In this document: one piece after another, positions 1 through 4,883 of the stretch
How positions within the stretch are numbered: the first letter of the stretch is position 1
Layout of the letters: the number at the start of each line of letters is the position of its first letter
Made by a program: the position numbers and the translations under genes
Assembly (NCBI GenBank): GCA_050699035.1
Contig: JBOHDE010000217.1
Span: forward strand, 1 to 6,500
Direction: 5' to 3'
Length of the DNA stretch: 6,500 nt
DNA from: WHTB01 sp050699035
GTDB taxonomy: Bacteria > Actinomycetota > Actinomycetes > Propionibacteriales > Nocardioidaceae
The notes under the pieces: model-generated
Seen by the model: only the letters and a program-made list of their open reading frames with translations
Database searches by the model: none
What the model was told of the DNA's origin: nothing

Positions 1-32
1 AATTCGACCTCGATCCGGGCGTGAACCTGGTC

Positions 33-58
33 GAAAATTGCCCAATTGGGCAATTTTC
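33..58. terminator. 26-bp perfect palindrome, probable bidirectional terminator after ispD
   Basis: The two halves are exact reverse complements: an 11-nt arm GAAAATTGCCC, a central AATT, then GGGCAATTTTC. As RNA this gives an 11-bp stem with a 4-nt loop. A GC core is flanked by an A-run on one side and a U-run on the other, the layout of an intrinsic terminator that works in both directions. It lies 64 nt past the ispD stop and is about 62% AT in a GC-rich region. The remaining bases 1-122 carry no gene I can recognise. A symmetrical operator for a dimeric repressor, or a dispersed repeat, are the alternatives. Confidence 0.55.
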
Positions 59-122
59 TACGCACCGTGGACCGCGACAGATGCACAACCTCGGCGCGAA
101 GGGGGTGGGTTAGTCCGGCCGG

Positions 123-821
123 TCATGGGGCATTCGGACGCGAGCGCAGCACGGCCTCGGCCAGCGCCAGGTCGAGCGGCCGGGTGACCTTGAACGCCTC
201 CGCCGATCCTTCGACGACGACGACCTCGCCGCCCATCGCCTCGACCAGCGACGCGTCGTCGGTCGCGTCGTGACCGGCGGCGCGGTGCCCGGCCGAGTGC
301 GCAGACTCGAGCACCAACCGTGCGAACCCCTGCGGCGTCTGCACGGAGCGAAGCGACGACCGGTCGACGGTGGCGACCACACGGTCGGCGTCGACTTGCT
401 TGATGGTGTCGGTCACCGGCAGCACGGGTACGACGGCACCGGCGCCGGCGCGCACCGCGTCGACCACGCGTACCACCACCTCGGCCGGGACCAGCGCCCG
501 CGCCGCATCGTGCACGAGCACGATCTCGAACTCGCCCGGGACCGCGGACAGGCCGGCCGCGACGGATGCCTGCCGGGTGCCGCCGCCCTCGACCACGACC
601 AGCCGCAGATCCTCCACCGCGACCAGCAGCGTGGCCTCCACGGCGGCGACGGACCCCGGCGGCGCGGCGACGACGACCAGGTCGACGCAGCCGGCCGACC
701 AGAGGGAACGCACGGCGTGCACGAGCAGCGGTTCACCGGCCAGCTCGCGCAGCGCTTTTGGGACGCCGGGGCCGAGGCGCTCACCTCGCCCAGCGGCGGG
801 CACGATCGCAGCAGTGGGCAC
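123..821 (-). CDS. ispD: 2-C-methyl-D-erythritol 4-phosphate cytidylyltransferase (IspD)
   Basis: Third step of the cytoplasmic MEP isoprenoid pathway: joins MEP with CTP to give CDP-methylerythritol and pyrophosphate. With a GTG start at 821 the protein is 232 aa, normal for the family. Visible motifs are the N-terminal nucleotide-binding loop AAGRGERLG (9-17) with conserved Lys22 in PKAL, GGGTRQAS (79-86), VHDAAR (103-108), TDTIK (137-141), the SLRSVQTPQGF segment (about 156-166), TDDAS (187-191) and FKVTRP (210-215), whose Lys matches the C-terminal active-site lysine of E. coli IspD. The frame extends to a TTG at 842 and another GTG at 830. I chose 821 because it yields the usual MPTAAIVPAAG-type N-terminus, although its Shine-Dalgarno (GGTTGGG region) is weak. 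It lies downstream of carD on the same strand, with a terminator-like hairpin between. ispF, the usual next gene, is not visible in the 122 bases that remain. Confidence 0.95.
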   Translation of the reverse strand: MPTAAIVPAAGRGERLGPGVPKALRELAGEPLLVHAVRSLWSAGCVDLVVVAAPPGSVAAVEATLLVAVEDLRLVVVEGGGTRQASVAAGLSAVPGEFEIVLVHDAARALVPAEVVVRVVDAVRAGAGAVVPVLPVTDTIKQVDADRVVATVDRSSLRSVQTPQGFARLVLESAHSAGHRAAGHDATDDASLVEAMGGEVVVVEGSAEAFKVTRPLDLALAEAVLRSRPNAP

Positions 822-847
822 GACGTACACCCAACCAGACAAGCGAA

Positions 848-871
848 GGCCCCCGGTGGGAACCGAGGGCC
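848..871 (-). terminator. Hairpin terminator or attenuator between carD and ispD
   Basis: Read as minus-strand RNA this forms a 10-bp stem, GGCCCUCGGU pairing with ACCGGGGGCC, around the 4-nt loop UCCC. The only non-Watson-Crick pair is one U-G wobble. On the plus strand the same position would be a C-A mismatch, so the structure fits leftward transcripts better. The following bases, UUCGCUUGUCU, are moderately U-rich. It starts 23 nt beyond the carD stop and ends 26 nt before the ispD GTG, so it probably ends or reduces carD transcription before ispD. Confidence 0.6.
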
Positions 872-893
872 GTCAGCTCAGCGAAGCGAGCCG

Positions 894-1379
894 TTAGGAA
901 GCCAGGACCTCGTCGAGCAGTGCTTCTGCCTTGTCCTCGTTGGTGTGCTCTGCAAGAGCCAGCTCGGAGACCAGAATCTGCCGGGCCTTGGCGAGCATCC
1001 GCTTCTCGCCGGCCGACAACCCACGCTCACGCTCCCGCCGCCACAGGTCGCGGACAACCTCCGCAACCTTCATGACGTCACCGGAGTGCAGCTTCTCCAG
1101 GTTGGCCTTGTATCGCCGTGACCAGTTCGTGGGCTCCTCGGTGTGCTCAGCACGCAGCACGTCGAAGACACGCTCGAGACCTTCCTTGTCGACAACGTCC
1201 CGCACCCCGACCAGGTCGAGGTTGCAGGCAGGCACGCGAACGACGAGATCGTTCTGTGCGACGATGCGGAGCACCAGGTAGGTCTGGTCTTCGCCCTTGA
1301 TCTGACGGGTTTCGATGTCCTCGATGACGGCGGCCCCGTGGTTGGGGTAAACCACCGTCTCTCCGACTGTGAAGGTCAT
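894..1379 (-). CDS. carD: CarD family RNA polymerase-binding transcriptional regulator
   Basis: CarD binds the RNA polymerase beta subunit and the upstream edge of the transcription bubble, stabilising open complexes at housekeeping (notably rRNA) promoters. It is essential in mycobacteria. The 161-aa protein closely follows mycobacterial CarD. An N-terminal Tudor-like RNAP-interaction domain (about 1-65) begins MTFTVGETVVYPNHGAA and includes Arg25 and Arg48, equivalent to polymerase-contacting residues Arg25 and Arg47. A helical C-terminal domain (about 66-161) contains EEPTNWSRRYKANLEKL with Trp86, the DNA-wedging tryptophan, and the conserved GLSAGEKRMLAKARQIL. The ATG at 1377-1379 has a strong Shine-Dalgarno (GGAAAGGGG) about 10 nt upstream. 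The frame stays open far upstream, but those residues show no similarity and lie antisense to the lipoprotein gene. It is divergent from the lipoprotein gene and followed by ispD, as in many actinobacteria. Confidence 0.97.
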   Translation of the reverse strand: MTFTVGETVVYPNHGAAVIEDIETRQIKGEDQTYLVLRIVAQNDLVVRVPACNLDLVGVRDVVDKEGLERVFDVLRAEHTEEPTNWSRRYKANLEKLHSGDVMKVAEVVRDLWRRERERGLSAGEKRMLAKARQILVSELALAEHTNEDKAEALLDEVLAS

Positions 1380-1406
1380 GTGCCAAGTACCCCTTTCCAG
1401 AGCACC

Positions 1407-1435
1407 AGGATACCACGCGCCGGAGGCCGCTTCTT
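1407..1435 (-). promoter_or_regulatory. Probable carD promoter
   Basis: On the minus strand there is an extended -10 element TGGTATCCT (1415-1407), fitting the actinobacterial TANNNT consensus with an upstream TGG. The -35 position 17 bp away reads AAGAAG, a poor match. The expected start near 1400 would give a leader of about 20 nt containing the carD Shine-Dalgarno at 1390-1398. The element is predicted by eye only. Confidence 0.5.
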
Positions 1436-1451
1436 CGGCGTTTGTGCAGGT

Positions 1452-1499
1452 CAGAAGGCAAATCAGGGCTTGACAAAGTCTGCATTCACGTGCCTTCTG
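1452..1499. repeat. 9-bp inverted repeat in the carD/lipoprotein divergent region
   Basis: CAGAAGGCA (1452-1460) is repeated as its reverse complement TGCCTTCTG (1491-1499), with 30 bp between the arms. It is upstream of both divergent genes. The roughly 39-bp centre-to-centre spacing, just under four helical turns, would put two half-sites on nearly the same DNA face. It could be paired operator half-sites or chance. No known regulator consensus was recognised. Confidence 0.3.
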
Positions 1500-1575
1500 C
1501 GGCAGCCGCCGGTGCCGATCGGCGTCCTGGTGCAGCGTCGCGGCGCCGCTGTCGATAGTCTGAGCGCGGTCAATC

Positions 1576-1601
1576 CCGGGCGTCTCAGGTCGGACGCCCG
1601 G
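1576..1601 (+). other. Stem-loop upstream of the lipoprotein gene ribosome binding site
   Basis: CCGGGCGTC (1576-1584) pairs perfectly with GACGCCCGG (1593-1601) around an 8-nt loop. The stem ends 8 nt before the Shine-Dalgarno of the lipoprotein gene. A weak TANNNT element (TAGTCT, 1556-1561) could start a transcript near 1568, so the hairpin would sit at the 5' end of the leader. It may act in mRNA stability or translation control. There is no U-run after it, so a terminator is unlikely. Confidence 0.4.
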
Positions 1602-1609
1602 CACCGTCT

Positions 1610-1617
1610 GGAGAGGA
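1610..1617 (+). promoter_or_regulatory. Shine-Dalgarno that fixes the lipoprotein start
   Basis: GGAGAGGA lies 8 nt before the GTG at 1626. It supports that codon as the start over the many upstream in-frame options, and the GTG opens directly onto a typical lipoprotein signal peptide. Confidence 0.75.
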
Positions 1618-1625
1618 CCCTCGAC

Positions 1626-2135
1626 GTGCCGCACGCCACCGATCGCCTCCGCCGCAGCGTCGCCGTCGTGGTCGCCGCCGCGGCCCTGCCGGTGCTGTCC
1701 GCGTGCGCCTCGAACTTCGGCAGCCCGGTGCTGCAGCCGTACACCCCGAGCGTCGGCGTCAACGACCGCGACACCGACATCGACGCCCTCGACGTCTTCA
1801 TCGTCGCGAGCGAGTCTGGAGCCGGGACGCTGGTGGGTGCGCTGGTCAACCAGGCCGACGAGGACGACTCCTTGGTCGGCGTCACCGTGACGGAGAAGGA
1901 CGCCGAGATCACCGCCGTGATCACCGGCGACAGTGCGGAGCTCCCAGTCGGTGACCTCCTGCAGCTCGCCGACGAGCCGTCGGTGGCGCTGACCGGCGAC
2001 GCCCTGGCACCCGGCGCGTTCGTCGAGGTGGCGCTCGACTTCCAGAACGCCGACTCCATCACGTTCGAGGTGCCGGTGGTGGCCAACGACGGTCACTACG
2101 CCGACGTGGAGGTCGCCGAGCCGACGACCGAGTGA
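1626..2135 (+). CDS. Small acidic lipoprotein, possibly PCu(A)C-like fold
   Basis: 169-aa predicted lipoprotein of unknown function, attached to the outer face of the cytoplasmic membrane. A basic n-region (RLRR, 7-10) and an Ala/Val-rich core (12-24) lead to lipobox LSAC with lipidated Cys27. The 143-residue mature part is extremely acidic: 28 Asp/Glu against two basic residues (Arg48, Lys91). Two segments, GALVNQADEDDSLVGVTV (71-88) and LAPGAFVEVALDFQNADSI followed by TFEVPV (127-151), resemble the beta-strand pattern of copper chaperones of the PCu(A)C/DUF461 type. However, the mature protein has no methionine and only one histidine (157), so the usual His/Met copper site is absent. The GTG start is set by the Shine-Dalgarno at 1610 and the signal peptide. 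It is divergent from carD and convergent with regX3. A small exported protein occupies the equivalent place next to phoP in Streptomyces. The fold assignment is inference. Confidence 0.85.
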   Translation: MPHATDRLRRSVAVVVAAAALPVLSACASNFGSPVLQPYTPSVGVNDRDTDIDALDVFIVASESGAGTLVGALVNQADEDDSLVGVTVTEKDAEITAVITGDSAELPVGDLLQLADEPSVALTGDALAPGAFVEVALDFQNADSITFEVPVVANDGHYADVEVAEPTTE

Positions 2136-2137
2136 CG

Positions 2138-2163
2138 CCGGGTAGAGGCAGCTCCGCACCCGG
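2138..2163. terminator. Possible bidirectional terminator between lipoprotein gene and regX3
   Basis: CCGGGT (2138-2143) pairs with ACCCGG (2158-2163), and inside it GAG (2145-2147) pairs with CTC (2152-2154) around GCAG. It fills the 34-bp gap between two convergent stop codons. There is no U-tract and the inner part is bulged, so the call is weak. Confidence 0.35.
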
Positions 2164-2169
2164 ACGTAC

Positions 2170-2847
2170 TCAGGCCTCGTACTTGTACCCGAGGCCGCGC
2201 ACCGTGACCAGGTAACGCGGGTGCGCGGGGTCCGGCTCGACCTTCGCGCGCAGCCGCTTCACGTGCACGTCGAGCGTCTTGGTGTCGCCGACGTAGTCCG
2301 CGCCCCACACCCGGTCGATCAGCTGGCCGCGGGTCAGCACGCGCCCGGAGTTGCGCAGGAACATCTCCAGCAGCTCGAACTCCTTGAGCGGCAGCCGGAC
2401 CTCGTCGCGGTCGACCGTGACCACGTGCCGCTCGACGTCCATTCGTACCGGTCCCACCTCGAGGGTCGGCGGCGCGACGTCGACCTCCTGTCCGCGGCGC
2501 AGCACGGCGCGGATCCGGGCCACTAGCTCGCGCGGGGAGTACGGCTTGGTGACGTAGTCGTCGGCACCCAGCTCGAGGCCGACCACCTTGTCGACCTCGG
2601 CGTCCTTGGCACTGACCATGATCACGGGTACGGAGGACACCTGCCGGAGCTGACGGCACACCTCCGTGCCGGGCAGCCCGGGGAGCATCAGGTCGAGCAG
2701 CACGATGTCGGCGCCAGTCCGCTCGAACTCACTCAGCGCGTCGGGCCCGGTGGTGGCGATCGACACCTCGAAGCCCTCCTTGCGCAGGACGTACGCCAGC
2801 GCGTCGCTGTAGCTCTCCTCGTCCTCGACAACAAGCACTCGGGTCAC
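2170..2847 (-). CDS. regX3: OmpR/PhoB-family response regulator RegX3 (PhoP), phosphate response
   Basis: 225-aa DNA-binding response regulator, the partner of the SenX3 kinase encoded just upstream. The receiver domain (about 1-118) has the acidic pair Glu8-Asp9, phosphoacceptor Asp52 in LLDLMLPGLPG, switch Ser79 and Lys101 in the TKPY motif. The C-terminal winged helix (about 130-225) carries LPLKEFELLEMFLRN, RVLTRGQLIDRVWG, the recognition-helix region TKTLDVHVKRLRAKVE and the ending VRGLGYKYE. The GTG start overlaps the senX3 stop by 4 bp (GTGA) and has a strong Shine-Dalgarno GAGGAGG 7 nt upstream, implying translational coupling. In mycobacteria the protein is called RegX3; the Streptomyces counterpart is PhoP. 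Both control the phosphate-starvation regulon, and a matching operator lies at 4144-4165. Confidence 0.96.
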   Translation of the reverse strand: MTRVLVVEDEESYSDALAYVLRKEGFEVSIATTGPDALSEFERTGADIVLLDLMLPGLPGTEVCRQLRQVSSVPVIMVSAKDAEVDKVVGLELGADDYVTKPYSPRELVARIRAVLRRGQEVDVAPPTLEVGPVRMDVERHVVTVDRDEVRLPLKEFELLEMFLRNSGRVLTRGQLIDRVWGADYVGDTKTLDVHVKRLRAKVEPDPAHPRYLVTVRGLGYKYEA

Positions 2848-4070
2848 GAGGTGGCCTCCTCAGGCAGGGTGCGGCGTGCGCCGGTCGACGCACGGCCGGA
2901 CGTGGCCGGTCGAGCCGGATGCCGGCCGGGATCCCCGGCCGTCGGCCCGAGGACGGTCCCCGGGAGGAACAGGGTGAAGGTCGACCCCTCGCCCTCGACG
3001 CTCCAGACCCGCACCTCGCCGCCGTGGCTCGCGGCCACGTGCTTGACGATGGACAGGCCGAGACCGGTGCCTCCGGTGGACCTGGCCCGGGCCGGGTCGA
3101 CCCGGTAGAAGCGCTCGAAGATCCGGTCGATCTCGTGCTTCGGGATGCCGATCCCCTGGTCGGTAACGGACAGCTCGACTCCGCCCTCGTCGAGGGTGCG
3201 GGCGGCCACCACGACGGTAGACCGGTCGACGCTGTAGGCGACGGCGTTCTCGACGAGGTTGCCGAGCGCCAGCGCGATCTGCCCGGCGTTGCCGAGGACC
3301 TGCACCCCGCGCTCCCCATCGCGTACGACCTCGATCCGCTTCTCCTCGGCGTCGACCCGGCACCGGTCGATCGCCGTCTCGATGACGGAGTCGAGGGTGA
3401 CGGGTACGGCCGAGTCGATCGGGTCGTCGCCCTGCAGCCGGCTCAGCTCGATGATCTGCTGGACCAGGCGGGACAGTCGCTCCGACTCGGTCTGCATCCG
3501 ACCGGCGAACCGGGTCACCGCCTCCGGGTCGTTCGCGGCCTCACCGACCGCCTCCGCCAGCAGGGTCAGCGCGCCGACCGGCGTCTTCAGCTCGTGGCTG
3601 ACGTTGCCGACGAAGTCGCGGCGGATCGCCTCGACCCGGCGCTCGCGGGTCTGGTCCTCGACCAGGGCCAACACGAGCCGGCTGCCGAGTGGCGCGACCC
3701 GCGCCGCGACGTGCGTGACCGGCCCGGGGCGGCCCCGGCCGATACTCAGGTCCCGTTCCCGGATCTGCCCGTCGCGCCGTACCTGACGCACGATCTCCAG
3801 CAACTCGTCGACGGCGAGCCGGTTGCCGCGCACCAGCCCGAGGGCGTGCGCGGGAGCACTCGCCTTGAGCACGGTGTCGTCGGAGTCGAGCACGACGGCA
3901 GACCAACGGAGTACGGAAAGGACGGCGCTGACGCCGGGCGGCACAACCGGCTCGGGGTGCTCCGGCACGGTGCGCTGGCTGCGTTCGCTCAGCCGGAACG
4001 CGAACATCGCCAACACCCCGAGGGCGAGGCCGATGATGCCGCCCAGGGCGAGCGCAGCCGACTCGTTCAC
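2844..4070 (-). CDS. senX3: Sensor histidine kinase SenX3 (PhoR), phosphate response
   Basis: 408-aa membrane sensor kinase that autophosphorylates and passes phosphate to RegX3; orthologues act under PhoU/Pst control in phosphate starvation. One N-terminal membrane helix (about 7-25) leads into a PAS-like region (about 48-140) with LDSDDTVLKASAPAHALGLV. The dimerisation domain has the H-box FVGNVSHELKTPVGAL with phospho-accepting His159. The ATPase domain shows the N-box NLVENAVAYS (271-280), G1 DQGIGIP (304-310), F-box FERFYRVD (318-325) and G2 GTGLGLS (334-340). The match to mycobacterial SenX3 is strong around the H-box and in SRLQG and IVKHVAASHGG. A Pro/Arg/Gly-rich tail (about 371-408) follows the kinase core. 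The GTG start has no convincing ribosome binding site but has a -10-like TACCAT 7 nt upstream, suggesting leaderless translation. It overlaps regX3 by 4 bp and is divergent from phoU. Confidence 0.95.
   Translation of the reverse strand: MNESAALALGGIIGLALGVLAMFAFRLSERSQRTVPEHPEPVVPPGVSAVLSVLRWSAVVLDSDDTVLKASAPAHALGLVRGNRLAVDELLEIVRQVRRDGQIRERDLSIGRGRPGPVTHVAARVAPLGSRLVLALVEDQTRERRVEAIRRDFVGNVSHELKTPVGALTLLAEAVGEAANDPEAVTRFAGRMQTESERLSRLVQQIIELSRLQGDDPIDSAVPVTLDSVIETAIDRCRVDAEEKRIEVVRDGERGVQVLGNAGQIALALGNLVENAVAYSVDRSTVVVAARTLDEGGVELSVTDQGIGIPKHEIDRIFERFYRVDPARARSTGGTGLGLSIVKHVAASHGGEVRVWSVEGEGSTFTLFLPGTVLGPTAGDPGRHPARPATSGRASTGARRTLPEEATS
2855..2861 (-). promoter_or_regulatory. Shine-Dalgarno of regX3 inside the senX3 3' end
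   Basis: On the minus strand GAGGAGG lies 7 nt before the regX3 GTG, within the last senX3 codons (encoding PEEAT). It supports the GTG start and efficient translation of the regulator from the shared mRNA. Confidence 0.8.
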
Positions 4071-4077
4071 ACCACCG

Positions 4078-4083
4078 ATGGTA
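4078..4083 (-). promoter_or_regulatory. -10 element of the senX3-regX3 operon, probably leaderless
   Basis: Minus-strand TACCAT fits TANNNT and is followed by 7 nt (CGGTGGT) and then the GTG start codon, so transcription would begin at or next to the start codon. No -35 consensus is seen about 17 bp upstream, as expected for an activator-dependent promoter. Confidence 0.5.
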
Positions 4084-4143
4084 CGCAGGTCGCCATCGCG
4101 GGTTCGCCCGCCGGACCCCCTCTGACCTGGGCTTTCGACGACT

Positions 4144-4165
4144 GTTCACCCCGCGTTCATGGAGC
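4144..4165 (+). promoter_or_regulatory. PHO box (PhoP/RegX3 operator), two 11-nt direct repeat units
   Basis: GTTCACCCCGC (4144-4154) is directly followed by GTTCATGGAGC (4155-4165). Adjacent 11-nt repeats beginning GTTCA match the operator pattern described for PhoP in Streptomyces. The flanking 11-mers (TTTCGACGACT before, GTCGCCGACTG after) look like degenerate extra units. Relative to a phoU start at 4204 the core covers about -60 to -39, just upstream of the -35 position, which suits activation. It is also about 75-95 bp upstream of the senX3 start, so it may serve both genes. Confidence 0.75.
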
Positions 4166-4191
4166 GTCGCCGACTGGACACCTGGGCGGTC

Positions 4192-4197
4192 TACGCT
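4192..4197 (+). promoter_or_regulatory. -10 element of phoU, probably leaderless
   Basis: TACGCT fits TANNNT and is followed by 6 nt (CACGGC) and the ATG at 4204. No Shine-Dalgarno precedes that ATG at usable spacing, and no good -35 hexamer is present. The PHO box upstream probably supplies activation. Confidence 0.55.
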
Positions 4198-4203
4198 CAC
4201 GGC

Positions 4204-4857
4204 ATGCGCGACCTGTACCACGACCAGCTCGACTCCGTGATCGCCGACCTCGTCACGATGACCCACGCCGTCCGTGACGCGACCCGGCGGGCGACCGAGG
4301 CCCTGCTGACGGCCAACGCCGAGATCGCCGAGTCGGTCATCTCCGACGACGTGAAGATCGACGACTGGCGTACCTCGATCGAGGACCGCAGCTTCGGGCT
4401 GCTGGCCCGCCAGCAGCCGGTGGCCGGCGACCTGCGGATGCTGGTGGCCGCACTGCGCATGGTCGCGGACCTCGAGCGGATGGGCGACCTCGCCGTCCAC
4501 ATCGCCAAGGTGGCCCGGCTGCGCTACCCCGACCACGCCCTCCCGAGCACCGCGGAGCCGATCATCCGGGAGATGGCGGAGGTGGCCGAGATCATGGTCA
4601 CCGCCGTCTCCGAGATCGTGGCCAACCAGGACGTCGCGGCCGCGGCCGACCTCGAGCGCGAGGACGAGGTGATGGACCGGCTGCGTCGGGCCGGCTTCCG
4701 GACGCTGCTGTCGGACAGCTGGGAGCACGGGGTCGAGCCGGCCATCGACGTGGCCCTGCTCGGCCGCTACTACGAGCGGATCGCCGACCACTCGGTGTCG
4801 ATGGCGCGACGGGTCATCTACCTCGTCACCGGCGAGCACCCCGCAGCCGTCAGCTGA
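4204..4857 (+). CDS. phoU: Phosphate signalling protein PhoU
   Basis: 217-aa cytoplasmic PhoU, the negative regulator that links phosphate transporter state to the SenX3/PhoR kinase; it also influences persistence in some bacteria. Two tandem three-helix PhoU domains are visible. The first (about 1-110) contains LLARQQPVAGDLRMLVAALR and the metal-site motif DLERMGD (Glu91, Asp95). The second (about 115-210) contains YYERIADHSVSMARRVIYL with the matching Glu191 and Asp195. Length and ending (LVTGEH) are typical of actinobacterial PhoU. The start at 4204 gives the usual N-terminus MRDLYHDQLDSV. An in-frame ATG at 4159 is rejected because it lies inside the PHO box. It is divergent from senX3, the expected target of its control, and 26 bp ahead of gpmA. 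No pstSCAB genes adjoin it. Confidence 0.95.
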   Translation: MRDLYHDQLDSVIADLVTMTHAVRDATRRATEALLTANAEIAESVISDDVKIDDWRTSIEDRSFGLLARQQPVAGDLRMLVAALRMVADLERMGDLAVHIAKVARLRYPDHALPSTAEPIIREMAEVAEIMVTAVSEIVANQDVAAAADLEREDEVMDRLRRAGFRTLLSDSWEHGVEPAIDVALLGRYYERIADHSVSMARRVIYLVTGEHPAAVS

Positions 4858-4871
4858 GGTCGGCCGCTCGA

Positions 4872-4877
4872 TAGAGT
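4872..4877 (+). promoter_or_regulatory. -10 element of gpmA, probably leaderless
   Basis: TAGAGT fits TANNNT and is followed by CCTGGC (6 nt) and the gpmA ATG, the same spacing as at phoU. No Shine-Dalgarno is present in the 26-bp phoU-gpmA gap. gpmA therefore likely has its own transcript besides any read-through from phoU. Confidence 0.55.
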
Positions 4878-4883
4878 CCTGGC

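Noticed and set aside
1..122. Short edge reading frames on both strands through the palindrome
   Set aside because: Frame 3 on the plus strand is open to a stop at 111-113 and a minus frame from a GTG is open to base 1. Both read through the palindrome, are under 40 codons, and match nothing I recognise, so no gene is called.
822..842. TTG start for ispD at 842 and GTG at 830
   Set aside because: They add 7 or 3 residues before the conserved N-terminal strand, and the TTG sits only 5 nt from the hairpin at 848-871. The GTG at 821 fits the family better, though this is not certain.
1470..1475. TTGACA resembling a consensus -35 on the plus strand
   Set aside because: No -10-like hexamer lies 16-18 bp downstream, and it is too far from the lipoprotein start to support on its own.
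894..2159. 421-codon minus-strand frame containing carD
   Set aside because: Only the last 161 codons are CarD. The rest is antisense to the lipoprotein gene, and the clear ATG plus Shine-Dalgarno at 1379 marks the true start.
4159..4203. Upstream in-frame ATG for phoU
   Set aside because: It lies inside the PHO box and would add 15 residues that known actinobacterial PhoU proteins lack. The ATG at 4204 gives the standard N-terminus.
2919..4839. Long open frames antisense to senX3 and phoU (2919-4277 plus strand, 3541-4839 minus strand)
   Set aside because: These are the expected shadows of high-GC coding DNA. Their translations are Arg/Asp/Gly-rich without domains, and they overlap well-identified genes.
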